Shown here in pieces: positions 53,936 through 62,957 of a stretch of DNA of 64,000 nucleotides (position 1 is the stretch's first letter; the number at the start of each line of letters is the position of its first letter). A model generated the notes under the pieces. It did not search any database, was not told the origin of the DNA, and saw only the letters and a list, made by a program, of their open reading frames with translations. A program made the translations under genes and the position numbers. This DNA is from Pannonibacter carbonis (GTDB lineage: Bacteria > Pseudomonadota > Alphaproteobacteria > Rhizobiales > Stappiaceae), in the NCBI RefSeq assembly GCF_003012935.1, contig NZ_PUDR01000004.1:62001-126000 (forward strand), read 5' to 3'.

Positions 53936-54976
53936 GTGACGGCTTCCCCCGTTGTCCTCGTCATGACTGCTGCCGCCTTGCCGACAGCCAGGCGCATTGA
54001 AGCCGCACTTCCAGGGGCCAGCCTGCAGGCCCTGGCCGGGCGGCTTCCCGATGCAGACACCCAGTTCAGCGACACGATCGGCCATGTGCGGACACTGTTT
54101 GCCGCAAGGGTGCCGATCATTGCCTTGTGTCCGGCAGAACTGCTGATCCGGGCGATCGCACCGCTGCTCCAGGCGGGAAGCAGGGCATCCCCCGTCGTTT
54201 CGGTCTCGGAGGATGGAGCAAGTGTGGTGCCCCTGGTCGGTGCGGCATTTGGCGGCAATGCGCTTGCCCGTCATCTTGCCACTGTTCTGGGTGGACAGGC
54301 GGCGATCACCGCTCCGGGCAATCCCGCGCTGGCGCTGGCGCTCGACCAGCCGCCGGCCGGCTGGTGCCTCGCCAATCCGCAGGATGCCGCCCCTGTCATG
54401 GCTGAGCTCTATGCGGGCGCGCCGGTCCGGATCGAGGGCGACGCCCCGTGGCTTGCCGCCATGGAACTGCCATTTGATGACGGCGCCGATATCACGCTCT
54501 GTGCCACGACGGCAGCGCTGGCCGGTTCACCGACCTGCCTTGTCTATCACCCGCGCCGGGTCGTTCTTGGGGCCGGCTGCAGCCGCAATTGTACGGCTGA
54601 GGAGTTGATCGCGCTGGCCGAAGCCGCTCTCCGGGAAGCCGACATCGCGGCTGGAACGCTGGCCGCCGTTGCCAGTCTCGATCGCAAGGCCGGCGAACCG
54701 GCGCTGATCGCGCTGGCGCAGCATTTCGCCGTGCCCTTGCGGGTGTTTTCGGCCGAGGAACTGGAGCGAGAAACGCCCCGGCTGGCCAATCCCTCGGATC
54801 TGGTGTTTGCCGAGACCGGGTGTCACGGCATCAGCGAAGGCGCAGCGCTGGCTGGCAGTGGACCGCAGGGGGTCCTCATCCTCGACAAGCGCAAGAGCGA
54901 GCGGGCGACCGCGGCTCTGGCTGCGGCTCCTGGGCCACTGGATGCGGCCGACATCGGCCATGCGCCGGAGGTCTAA
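53936..54976 (+). CDS. Full-length CbiG-like cobalamin biosynthesis protein (CobE-type C-terminal domain)
   Basis: A 346-residue protein in two parts. The N-terminal part (about 1-150) resembles CbiG_N: FAARVPIIALCPAELLIRAI followed by VVSVSEDGASVVPLVGAAFGGN. The SGHxGGAN motif of active CbiG is replaced by GAAFGGNA. The C-terminal part (about 205-340) is a good CbiG_C/CobE domain: RRVVLGAGCSRNCTAEELI, VASLDRKAGEPALIALAQHF and LVFAETGCHGISEGAALA. CbiG opens a lactone in the anaerobic pathway, while CobE alone is found in the aerobic one. The GTG at 53936 has AAGGA nine bases before; an ATG at 53915 lacks one. It is convergent with cobB. Confidence 0.85.
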   Translation: MTASPVVLVMTAAALPTARRIEAALPGASLQALAGRLPDADTQFSDTIGHVRTLFAARVPIIALCPAELLIRAIAPLLQAGSRASPVVSVSEDGASVVPLVGAAFGGNALARHLATVLGGQAAITAPGNPALALALDQPPAGWCLANPQDAAPVMAELYAGAPVRIEGDAPWLAAMELPFDDGADITLCATTAALAGSPTCLVYHPRRVVLGAGCSRNCTAEELIALAEAALREADIAAGTLAAVASLDRKAGEPALIALAQHFAVPLRVFSAEELERETPRLANPSDLVFAETGCHGISEGAALAGSGPQGVLILDKRKSERATAALAAAPGPLDAADIGHAPEV

Positions 54977-54985
54977 CTCACTGGC

Positions 54986-56326
54986 TCAGGCGACCAGATG
55001 GGCAAAGGATCCCATGACCGTGCCTTCGACCAGCCCCATATCCGCCAGTGGATCACCAAGGGCGTCCGTGGCAGCAAACAGCCGTCCAGCCTGCCCCTCA
55101 TGCTGGATGCTGGCATAGTGGAACTCATGCCCGGTCAGGCGGGAACCAGTGCCTAGCCCCCGGAACGGCAGGTCAGCCAGCGCCGTCAGACGGCGATAGC
55201 CAAGATGCAAGCGCCGGGCGGCGAAGCTTGTTTCCAGCGGCAGAAGGCCCAGCATTTCATGGCGTTCGCCGGCCGCATCAGTGAGCCCTTGCCCCAGCAC
55301 CATATAGCCGCCGCATTCGCCGAAGACCGGCACGTTGCGGGCAGCAGCCGCGCGGATCGAGGACCGAAAGCGCTGGTTCGAAGCAAGGCGGCCGGCATGC
55401 AGTTCCGGGTAGCCGCCAGGCAGATAGACAGCATCTGCTGCCGCATCCGCAGCTTCATCCGCAAGCGGCGAAAACGGCAGAATTTCCGCACCGGAACGAT
55501 GCCAGCCTGCCAGCACATGCGGATAGGCAAAGGAAAAGGCCACATCCCGGGCTACCGCAATCCGCTGACCTGGCGGTGGCAACAGGACCGGCGCCGGGTA
55601 ATTGGATTGCCGCATCGGACGGGCCAGCGCAACAAGGGCGCTGAGATCGACTGTCTCCTTGGCGAGCTTCGCAGCACCGGCCATGAAGCCGGCAAGATCG
55701 GCGTTTTCTTCCGCCTGGACCAGACCCAGATGGCGCTCCGGCAAGGCCAGTGTTTCCCGGCGGGGCAGCAGGCCCAGAACCGGCAGGCCAAGCGGGGCCA
55801 GGGCCACGCGCAACAGCTCGCCGTGCCGTGCACTTCCGACCCGGTTCAAGAGCACCGCTACAACCTGAACATCCTCACGGTGATCGCGGAAACCGCGCAC
55901 GAGCGCTGCGACGGACTGCGCCTGTCGGGAACAGTCGACCACCAGGACCACCGGAATACCGAGGGCTGCCGCCACATCCGCCGCGCTGGACGAGCCGTCA
56001 CTGGCACCGTCAAACAGGCCCATGGCGGCCTCGACAATCAGAAGATCAGCGCCACGCGCCTGGTCACCCGCCAGGGCCTTCAGAACGGCCGGCGACATGG
56101 CAAACGGGTCCAGATTGACCGACGGCGCACCGCTGGCCGCTTCATGAAACTTCGGATCAATGTAGTCCGGCCCGCATTTGGCAGCGCGGACCATGAACCC
56201 GGCCGCGCGTAATGCCCCCAGCAGGCTGAGGGTCAGCGTCGTCTTGCCCGCACCGGATGTCGGGGCGGCCAGCATCAGCGCGGGCGTGCCACGTTCAGAG
56301 CGATCCAGCTCGGAAAGGCTGCTCAT
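54986..56326 (-). CDS. cobB: Hydrogenobyrinic (cobyrinic) acid a,c-diamide synthase
   Basis: A 446-residue amidotransferase that amidates the a and c side chains using ATP and glutamine. The N-terminal dethiobiotin-synthetase-like domain begins LMLAAPTSGAGKTTLTLSLL (P-loop at about 20-29) with AAKCGPDYIDPKFH; the C-terminal glutaminase domain has the nucleophile Cys in VPVFGECGGYMVLGQGL. In the aerobic route the substrate is metal-free hydrogenobyrinic acid. It follows cobA with a 4-base overlap. Confidence 0.95.
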   Translation of the reverse strand: MSSLSELDRSERGTPALMLAAPTSGAGKTTLTLSLLGALRAAGFMVRAAKCGPDYIDPKFHEAASGAPSVNLDPFAMSPAVLKALAGDQARGADLLIVEAAMGLFDGASDGSSSAADVAAALGIPVVLVVDCSRQAQSVAALVRGFRDHREDVQVVAVLLNRVGSARHGELLRVALAPLGLPVLGLLPRRETLALPERHLGLVQAEENADLAGFMAGAAKLAKETVDLSALVALARPMRQSNYPAPVLLPPPGQRIAVARDVAFSFAYPHVLAGWHRSGAEILPFSPLADEAADAAADAVYLPGGYPELHAGRLASNQRFRSSIRAAAARNVPVFGECGGYMVLGQGLTDAAGERHEMLGLLPLETSFAARRLHLGYRRLTALADLPFRGLGTGSRLTGHEFHYASIQHEGQAGRLFAATDALGDPLADMGLVEGTVMGSFAHLVA

Positions 56327-57192
56327 TCGGCAGCGCCCAGGCTTTGCAGCGGATCGCCGAGACCGAGCGGATCACCGGTGAGCGTACGGCCGGCCAGCGC
56401 GCCCAGCCAGTCCAGCCCGGCGCGCAGCCGCACCACCTCGCCGACACAGACAATCGCCGGCGGCTCGAGTGCGGCCGCAGCCGCATCGACAGCACAGCGG
56501 GCAAGGCTCGTCTCCAGGACGCTCTGCTGGGGCAGCGACGCATTGCACACGATGGCCACAGGTTCTTCGCCGGATCGTCCACAGGACATCAGTTCGCCGG
56601 CAATCTGGGAAAGATGCTTCATCGCCATGTACATGATGATGACCGGAGAGCCTTCCGCAATGCCCTTCCAGTTGATGGCGTCAGGCGCCAGCCCGGTCTG
56701 GTCATGACCGGTCAGGAATGTCACTGCCTGATTGGTGTCACGGTGCGTCGCTGGAATGCCAGCATAGGCAAGGCCGCCAATGCCGGCAGTGATGCCCGGA
56801 ATGACGCGGAACGGAACATGGGCCCCGGCCAGCGCTAGCGCCTCCTCGCCACCACGGCCAAAGACGAAGGGATCTCCGCCCTTGAGGCGCAGCACCCGTT
56901 TGCCGGCGCGGGCATAATCGATCAGTTTCAGGGTGATATCGCGTTGTCTCGGGCTTGGCTTGCCACCGCGCTTGCCGGCGAAATCGAGCACGACCCCAGC
57001 CTTCGCAAAGGACAGGATGCTCGCATCAACCAGTGCGTCATAAACGACCACATCGGCCTGACGCAGGCCATTCAGCGCATGCAACGTGATCAGGCCAGGA
57101 TCGCCCGGTCCGGCGCCGGCCAGCCAGACCCAGCCCGGTTCAAAGACCGGCAGGCTGTTGGCTAGGGAGAATCCGTTCAAGGCAGTGTTCAT
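56323..57192 (-). CDS. cobA: Uroporphyrinogen-III C-methyltransferase
   Basis: A 289-residue SAM-dependent methylase giving precorrin-2, the first committed step. Motifs: WLAGAGPGDPGLITLHAL, LKGGDPFVFGRGGEE, VIPGITAGIGGLAYAG and DTNQAVTFLTGH. No CysG-type dehydrogenase part is fused, so it serves cobalamin rather than siroheme alone. The ATG at 57192 fits the family; an extension to 57228 would add twelve basic residues. It overlaps cobB by 4 bases. No riboswitch precedes it. Confidence 0.95.
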   Translation of the reverse strand: MNTALNGFSLANSLPVFEPGWVWLAGAGPGDPGLITLHALNGLRQADVVVYDALVDASILSFAKAGVVLDFAGKRGGKPSPRQRDITLKLIDYARAGKRVLRLKGGDPFVFGRGGEEALALAGAHVPFRVIPGITAGIGGLAYAGIPATHRDTNQAVTFLTGHDQTGLAPDAINWKGIAEGSPVIIMYMAMKHLSQIAGELMSCGRSGEEPVAIVCNASLPQQSVLETSLARCAVDAAAAALEPPAIVCVGEVVRLRAGLDWLGALAGRTLTGDPLGLGDPLQSLGAAE

Positions 57193-57306
57193 GCCTGATG
57201 TTTTAGCCCTCCCCGGCCGCCGGGCCAAGCGGGGAAGCGTCGCGAAGCCTCACCCAAAACGACAGGTCAAGGCAGAAAGCCGGCAAAGCGCCAGGGCATG
57301 CACCGG

Positions 57307-58125
57307 TCAGAAGATTGGCGGCGGGCGACGACGGCCTTCCAGTTCGGCAGCCCGTCGTGCCTCGGTCCGCAACCGCCAGACGGCCGCCAGGAAGCGATAG
57401 ATGCCAACCGTATAGCGCTTGCCGAGACGGCGCGGCTCCTGCATCAGGCGGAACAGCCATTCGAGGCCAGCCATCTGCAGGAACTTCGGTGCCCGGACAA
57501 CGTCCCCGGAGAGAAAATCGAACAGCGCGCCGACGCCGATGCAGATCGTCGGGTTGAGCCGAGCCCGATTGTCGACGATGAACTGTTCCTGGCGGGGATT
57601 GCCCATCGCGACGAGAAGCAGGTCAGCCTTGGAGGCGTTGATGTCAGCAATGACGGCATCGAGTTCGTCTGGCCCGAAATAGCCGTCGCGATACCCCGCG
57701 ATATGATGGCCCGGATAATTCTCCTCAATATGCCCTGCAGCGCGCGCGACCGGATCAGGCTTTGCGCCCAGCAGATAGATGCGCAGGGGCAGGCCGATAG
57801 TATGGAGGATGAACGGGATCAGGTCCGTCCCATTGAGGTTCGCCGGAAAGGACGAGCCGGTCAGCGCCCGGTTGGCGATGTCGACGCCAATGCCATCATT
57901 GAACAGCGTCATGCGGGACAAGGTCCGGGCATAGGCCGGATTGTCCATCGCCTGCAGAACGGTGTTTGCATTACAGATGCCGATATCCATTTTCATGCGC
58001 AGCAACAAGGCGCTGCGCATCATGTCGACCGCCTGGGCACGGGTAAGCTTGTGAATTCCAAGCGGCCCGATCCGAGTAATCCCGGATCCGACTGGAGCAC
58101 CCAGATTCAAGCTGGACATCAACAT
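57307..58125 (-). CDS. WecG/TagA/CpsF family glycosyltransferase (GT26)
   Basis: A 272-residue enzyme. Seen: ICNANTVLQAMDNPAY, MTLFNDGIGVDIANRALTG, FPANLNGTDLIPFI and LLVAMGNPRQEQFI, the run of motifs of this family, which adds N-acetylmannosaminuronic acid or a related sugar to a lipid-linked acceptor. It is cytoplasmic or peripherally membrane-bound. Divergent from the Wzz-like gene across an AT-rich gap, it probably belongs to the same exopolysaccharide locus. Confidence 0.92.
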   Translation of the reverse strand: MLMSSLNLGAPVGSGITRIGPLGIHKLTRAQAVDMMRSALLLRMKMDIGICNANTVLQAMDNPAYARTLSRMTLFNDGIGVDIANRALTGSSFPANLNGTDLIPFILHTIGLPLRIYLLGAKPDPVARAAGHIEENYPGHHIAGYRDGYFGPDELDAVIADINASKADLLLVAMGNPRQEQFIVDNRARLNPTICIGVGALFDFLSGDVVRAPKFLQMAGLEWLFRLMQEPRRLGKRYTVGIYRFLAAVWRLRTEARRAAELEGRRRPPPIF

Positions 58126-58472
58126 CTACGCCTCACCTGATTTTATTGTTTTCTTTGGATCCGCATGATGTCTCAACGCCAGTGAATAACGGATTAAATC
58201 ATGTTTTTTCAGAATAATACTGTAAAAACTACGTCAACTTACTTCGTAAAATTGGAACAGTCACGTAAACTTTCGTTTAAGGATTTGCGGCAGGAAAGGC
58301 AACCGTCCTGTCAGATTTTTCAATAGGCCAGCCGCCGACCGCCGAATTTGCCAGTTGTTAATCATGTTTCCCCATTGTCACGGCAAGAGGACGCGCATCG
58401 GACGCGACCGGTTTTAGCCTTTCTTGGGCCTCGCCAAAGGTGCCGGGGCAGTTGCGTGAGCGGTCGCTGACC
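58126..58472. other. AT-rich divergent promoter region of the exopolysaccharide locus
   Basis: A 347-base gap, AT-rich between 58140 and 58340, between the divergent transferase and Wzz-like genes, so both promoters should lie here. A weak hairpin CAGGA/TCCTG near 58290-58313 is followed by ATTTTT. I found no convincing -35/-10 pair or operator, and no open frame worth calling. Confidence 0.45.
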
Positions 58473-60497
58473 ATGGTCGAAGTCTCTGACATTCCAGCAA
58501 TTCTGGCCCGAAAGGCGCGATGGTTGGTGCTTGTGCCGGCGCTTTTCATTGCCCTGGCACTTGCCTATGCGCTGGTCAGGACGCCGCTCTACAGCGCTTC
58601 GGCGGAATTGCTGGTCGAGCCGCCCAGCGCCCAGATCCTTGGGCGGGACTTCTCCGGCCGCGACGGGGCATCGCCGCTGGAAAGCCTGGACGTCGACAGC
58701 CAGGCCTTTGTCGTGATGTCAAACCCGGTTCTCACCCAGGTCGTCGAAAAACTGGACCTGAAGAACGACCCGGCCTTCTCTGGCCCCGGCCTGCGCCAGC
58801 GCCTGTTGCCGTTCCTGTTTCCGCCGAAGAACTCAGAAGAGGCATTGTCCGGCCTGGTCGAGGCCTTGCGGAAAACGTTGCAGGTCAGCCGGGTGGATCG
58901 GACCTTCGTGTTCCAGATCAAGGCCACCCACCCGAACAGGATCAGGGCGGCTGAGATCGCCAATGCGACAGCACAGGCCTATCTCGACGAAACACGCAAG
59001 GCCCGCGCAGAAGGTCTGCAACGGACCAGCCAGTCGCTGCAGGTCCAGGCCGAACAGCTTCGCCGGCAGGTCGAGCAGGCAGAAGCCGCCGTTGAGAAAT
59101 ACCGCGCCGACAATGACCTGATCGCAACGACCCAGCGCGGCCTTGTCGAGGACCAGCAATTGCAGGACCTCAACACGCAACTGACCCAGGCACGCGTGGA
59201 CCTCGAGAAGTCAAAGAACACCTTCGATCTGGTACGCCGGCTGAGCGCGGCGGATGTCGAGGCAGGGGCGATCCCGGTCGATGTCAACAACACAGTTCTG
59301 AGCTCCCTTCGGGTTCAATACGCCTCGCTGGCCGAGCGCGAAGCGCGCGCGGCAACGACACTCGGCGCCAACCATCCGCAAATGCGCGAACTCGCCGCGC
59401 AGATGCAGAACACCCGCCGCCTGATTTCGGACGAGTTGTCGCGCATCCAGCGGAACATCCGCTCCGACTATGAACGTGCCCAGGCCAACCTGTCCGGACT
59501 GGAAAGCCGGATCGGGCAGCTCAAGGTGGCCAACTCCGACCAGAACAGGGCCCAGATCGAGTTGCGGCAGCTTGAAGCGGATGCCGACACCAAGCGCGGC
59601 GTCTATCAGCTGTTCATGAAGCGGGCGCAGGAACTCTCCGAGCAGCAGGACGTGCAGGCAACCAATTCGCGCATTCTCTCCGCAGCCCAGCCGCCGCTGG
59701 CGCCAGGCGGCCCTTCGGCGCTCATCCTTGTCGCGGCAGCGGGGATCTTCGGCATTGCGCTGGCGTCCGGTGTTGCAGTCGGCGTCGAAATTCTGAGCGG
59801 ACGCCTCAATTCCGAGCGGGAACTGGTCGACTGGACCGGCGCACCGGTGCTGACCAACCTGCCGCTGCAGGACCTGCGCAAGGGTCGCTCGGGTCTCTTC
59901 GGCCGCAAATCGGGCACTGCGCCGCAGATGCTGTCAGATGCGGCAGAACTGGGATTGAACCGTGTTGCCTATGCCTTGCGCTATGCGCTTGGCGAGGATT
60001 TGCCAGCCAATATTCTCGTGCTGAAGACCACGACCGCCATCGAGACCACGGAGGTCACCCGGGGCATCGCCGCTTCGCTCTATGACATGAACGAGGAAGT
60101 CCTGCTCGCCCATGCGCTGCCGCAAGCAACCAAGGCAAGCAAAGCCGTGGAACAGAACCGCGGCGAAGGCCGCGGACGAGCTCTGGAAGACCGGTCAAGG
60201 CGAGGTCAGGCAGCGCCGCATGCCCTGTCACGCTATGTCAGCGTCGAACGACTGGACGATCCCCGGAAATATGCCGGGCCGGCAATGTTCACCGAAGATG
60301 GCCAGGACTTTCTGCTGATCGACTGCGGCTCGACAGAAAGCAACCCGATCCTCCCCGTCCTGTTGAAGAACTGCGACGCGATCGTGCTCGTCAGCCAGCT
60401 TGGCGTGACCCGGATGGCCGATCTCGACCGGACGCTGGCCTACCTGCAACCCTGGCAGGAGCGGGTGATTGGCAATGTCGTTCTTGAGGCCGCCTGA
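58473..60497 (+). CDS. Wzz/BY-kinase-type exopolysaccharide co-polymerase with a degenerate kinase domain
   Basis: A 674-residue inner-membrane protein. A membrane helix at about 17-34, a Wzz periplasmic part with long coiled coils (about 170-370), a second helix near 415-438, then a cytoplasmic part (about 485-674). The latter aligns in outline with bacterial tyrosine kinases: the Walker A place reads LVLKTTTAIETTEVTRGIAA, without GK(S/T), while a Walker B-like FLLIDCGST and VLVSQLGVTR remain, and there is no Tyr-rich tail. Such proteins set polymer length with the Wzy polymerase. The ATG at 58473 puts the first helix in place. Confidence 0.85.
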   Translation: MVEVSDIPAILARKARWLVLVPALFIALALAYALVRTPLYSASAELLVEPPSAQILGRDFSGRDGASPLESLDVDSQAFVVMSNPVLTQVVEKLDLKNDPAFSGPGLRQRLLPFLFPPKNSEEALSGLVEALRKTLQVSRVDRTFVFQIKATHPNRIRAAEIANATAQAYLDETRKARAEGLQRTSQSLQVQAEQLRRQVEQAEAAVEKYRADNDLIATTQRGLVEDQQLQDLNTQLTQARVDLEKSKNTFDLVRRLSAADVEAGAIPVDVNNTVLSSLRVQYASLAEREARAATTLGANHPQMRELAAQMQNTRRLISDELSRIQRNIRSDYERAQANLSGLESRIGQLKVANSDQNRAQIELRQLEADADTKRGVYQLFMKRAQELSEQQDVQATNSRILSAAQPPLAPGGPSALILVAAAGIFGIALASGVAVGVEILSGRLNSERELVDWTGAPVLTNLPLQDLRKGRSGLFGRKSGTAPQMLSDAAELGLNRVAYALRYALGEDLPANILVLKTTTAIETTEVTRGIAASLYDMNEEVLLAHALPQATKASKAVEQNRGEGRGRALEDRSRRGQAAPHALSRYVSVERLDDPRKYAGPAMFTEDGQDFLLIDCGSTESNPILPVLLKNCDAIVLVSQLGVTRMADLDRTLAYLQPWQERVIGNVVLEAA

Positions 60498-61809
60498 CGC
60501 CCGCGTGACACTGCTCTCCGCTCCCCAGCCTGAGGACCGGGGGCCGGTCTGGCTCGCCCTGGTCTATGCGGTGATTTTCGGCACCCTGCTGTTCAACCTG
60601 GGTCTCGCCTTCGTCAACACCAAGGTCATGGGCATTTCCCAGAACCATGTGGTGCTGAGCGAACTGGCGCTGACCGGCCTGGCCATGGGCCTGGCGATGA
60701 CACGGCGCGCGGGGCTCTACACGCTGATCACGCTCTATCTCGCCTATATGTTCATGCTGATGGCGCTACGGGCGCAGATGGACCCGAAATCGGTGCGTGA
60801 CGCACTGGTTCCGATCATCTTCTATTTTGTCGGGCTCCAGATCAGGGATATCCGGAAGGTCGACCAGATCGTCCTGTGGTCCGCGCTTCTTGTTCTGGCT
60901 GTCGGGTTGTTCGAGTTCCTGCTCCTCGATTTCTACCTCGCCAATGTGAATATCTTTGAATACTACGTCGCGCGCGGGACGATCAGTGCCGATACAAATT
61001 TTCTAGGCGAGGACAATGCGCTCTTCCACAGCGGTGTTCGCTATGGCGGGCGGAATTTCTTCGCCTTTCTCGGCGCTCACCGGGTCTCGTCGGTGTTTCT
61101 TGAGCCGGTATCAATGGGCAACTTCGGCGCGTTTCTCGTGCTCTGGGGCGTCTTTCGAAAAGACATGCACCACCGCTACCTGCTGATCGGCATCGCCTTC
61201 ACCCTGATCATCCTGTGCGATGCACGCTTCGGCATGGTGGTATCGCTGCTGTTCTTTGTCGTCGCCCCGCTGCACCGGACGACGCCCCGGATCCTGATGC
61301 TGCTGGCGCCGATTGCCATCGTCGTCGCACTGATGATCTATGCTGCGGTAGCCAACCGGATCGGCTGGGACGACACCATGACCGGCCGCTGGCTCTATTC
61401 CGGCCAGTTGCTGATGAAACTCGACTGGCGCGGCATTCTCGGCATCTCGACAAACGCCACCTACCTGTCGGACAGCGGCTATGCCTTTGCCCTGTTCCAG
61501 ACCGGAGCGGTCGGTCTCATGGCCCTTTGGGCAATCTATATCTACGCCCCTATGCGCAACGATGAAGGCTGGAAGTTCAAGGTCCTGCTGGTCGTCTACA
61601 TCTGCCTGCTGATGATCGTTTCCTATTCGCTCTCAACCATCAAGACCGGTGGCCTGCTCTGGCTGTGTGCAGGGGCGGTCGATGCCTGGCAGCGGAGCGG
61701 CGGCTCTGTGCGGCCGCAGTCCTTGACGGCCCCGGGTCGGGGGCGCAAGGGACAGACGCAGCCGTGGCGATGGCGAGCCGCAACCCGTCAAGCGAGCGCC
61801 GTCCGGTAA
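60475..61809 (+). CDS. Polytopic O-antigen-polymerase/ligase-like membrane protein
   Basis: A 444-residue protein with about ten hydrophobic segments and a large loop at about 165-205, the profile of Wzy/EpsE-type polymerases and O-antigen ligases. No exact family motif is recognised. Its N-terminus lies within the end of the Wzz-like gene (23-base overlap, different frame), so it is translationally coupled to it. The last 40 residues are basic and probably cytoplasmic; the gene end overlaps the convergent glycosyltransferase by 22 bases. Confidence 0.8.
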   Translation: MSFLRPPDARVTLLSAPQPEDRGPVWLALVYAVIFGTLLFNLGLAFVNTKVMGISQNHVVLSELALTGLAMGLAMTRRAGLYTLITLYLAYMFMLMALRAQMDPKSVRDALVPIIFYFVGLQIRDIRKVDQIVLWSALLVLAVGLFEFLLLDFYLANVNIFEYYVARGTISADTNFLGEDNALFHSGVRYGGRNFFAFLGAHRVSSVFLEPVSMGNFGAFLVLWGVFRKDMHHRYLLIGIAFTLIILCDARFGMVVSLLFFVVAPLHRTTPRILMLLAPIAIVVALMIYAAVANRIGWDDTMTGRWLYSGQLLMKLDWRGILGISTNATYLSDSGYAFALFQTGAVGLMALWAIYIYAPMRNDEGWKFKVLLVVYICLLMIVSYSLSTIKTGGLLWLCAGAVDAWQRSGGSVRPQSLTAPGRGRKGQTQPWRWRAATRQASAVR

Positions 61810-62957
61810 AAATCCTCATAGAGCTTCGCCGTCTGCGCCCAACCATGCTGCCCGGAAGACGCAATGGCAGCCACGCGCAGCCCGCCGCCTTCGCCTTCCA
61901 GGGCGGCATAGGCAGCCTGAACGCTCCCGGCTGCAGCTGCCGGATCAGCGAAGCGCGCCAGGCGGACCATGGCATGCTTTTGCGCCAGGGACTGAAAGGC
62001 CGCGTTGGGCTCGACGACCGGAACCAGGCCGGCACTCAGGGCCTCGATCAGGGCAATGCCGAACCCCTCATATTCCGAGGCACTTGCGAACAGGCTGCAC
62101 TGCTGCATGATCTCTCGGATCTGTGTGTTCGACGGGCCGACATGCAAGATCACCGACGAACCGAGGCCGCGCACGTCGATCATCTGCCGGATATCGGCCT
62201 CGCTCCAGTCCGACGCCGAACCCGCAATATGCAGGCGCCAGTCCGGATCGCGGCGAACGAGTTGCTGCATCATGTCGAGAAGCAGGTCGAGCCGTTTGTT
62301 GTGCGAGAACCGGCCGATGGTGATGAGGCCCTTGCCCGGCCTTTCAGCGCTCGCGGACCCGAACTTCTCCAGATCCGCACCGTTCTCGATGAGGCGGACC
62401 CGGGTCGGCGCAATCGTGGCAAATCGGGCGAAGTCGCTCTCGCTGCAACAGGCAATGCCCTTGTAGCGGCTCGCCGAAGTCCGGGTGACGCTGTTGAACC
62501 AGAGCGACTTGAGCTGCCGGTAACTGGCCGTATGGAAGAAACCGCCATGGGTCGTGGTGACCATGGGTGTGCGCCGGGCGAGAGATGTCAACGCCAGGAA
62601 ATCGAAGAAGAAATCAATGGCATGAACGTGAATGATATCCGCGCCCTGAAGCTGGGAGAGAACCGAAGGGGCGAGCGGATAACGCGGCGAGCCACGGAAC
62701 GGAATGCGGCAGATCTCGACGCCATCCAGGGTATCCCTCTGTGGCAGATGCTTGTCCGGCTCGATGAACAACCGGTCCAGCGTCACAACCCGGACACGGT
62801 CAAAGCGGTCGGTCTGCCGGCGGACGAGATTGCGGACGAAGTCCTCGAGACCGCCGACCATCGGATAGAACTGCCGCACGACATGCACGATGGTGCGCCC
62901 GGAAAAGGGCGACGGCGCCAGGTCGGCTGCATCGGGCAGAACGCGGTCAATGGTCAT
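61788..62957 (-). CDS. Family 4 glycosyltransferase (GT-B fold)
   Basis: A 389-residue retaining glycosyltransferase. N-terminal domain: HVVRQFYPMVGGLEDFVRNL (acceptor loop) and IIHVHAIDFFFDFLAL; C-terminal domain: GLITIGRFSHNKRLDLLLDM and the E-X7-E motif in EYEGFGIALIEALSAG. Sugar donor unknown. It overlaps the upstream deacetylase by 4 bases, so the two form one transcript, facing the polymerase gene. Confidence 0.92.
   Translation of the reverse strand: MTIDRVLPDAADLAPSPFSGRTIVHVVRQFYPMVGGLEDFVRNLVRRQTDRFDRVRVVTLDRLFIEPDKHLPQRDTLDGVEICRIPFRGSPRYPLAPSVLSQLQGADIIHVHAIDFFFDFLALTSLARRTPMVTTTHGGFFHTASYRQLKSLWFNSVTRTSASRYKGIACCSESDFARFATIAPTRVRLIENGADLEKFGSASAERPGKGLITIGRFSHNKRLDLLLDMMQQLVRRDPDWRLHIAGSASDWSEADIRQMIDVRGLGSSVILHVGPSNTQIREIMQQCSLFASASEYEGFGIALIEALSAGLVPVVEPNAAFQSLAQKHAMVRLARFADPAAAAGSVQAAYAALEGEGGGLRVAAIASSGQHGWAQTAKLYEDFYRTALA

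Noticed and set aside
53605-54258. A 217-codon minus-strand frame opposite the cbiG-like gene
   Set aside because: The plus strand has clear CbiG/CobE motifs; the antisense product is low in complexity.
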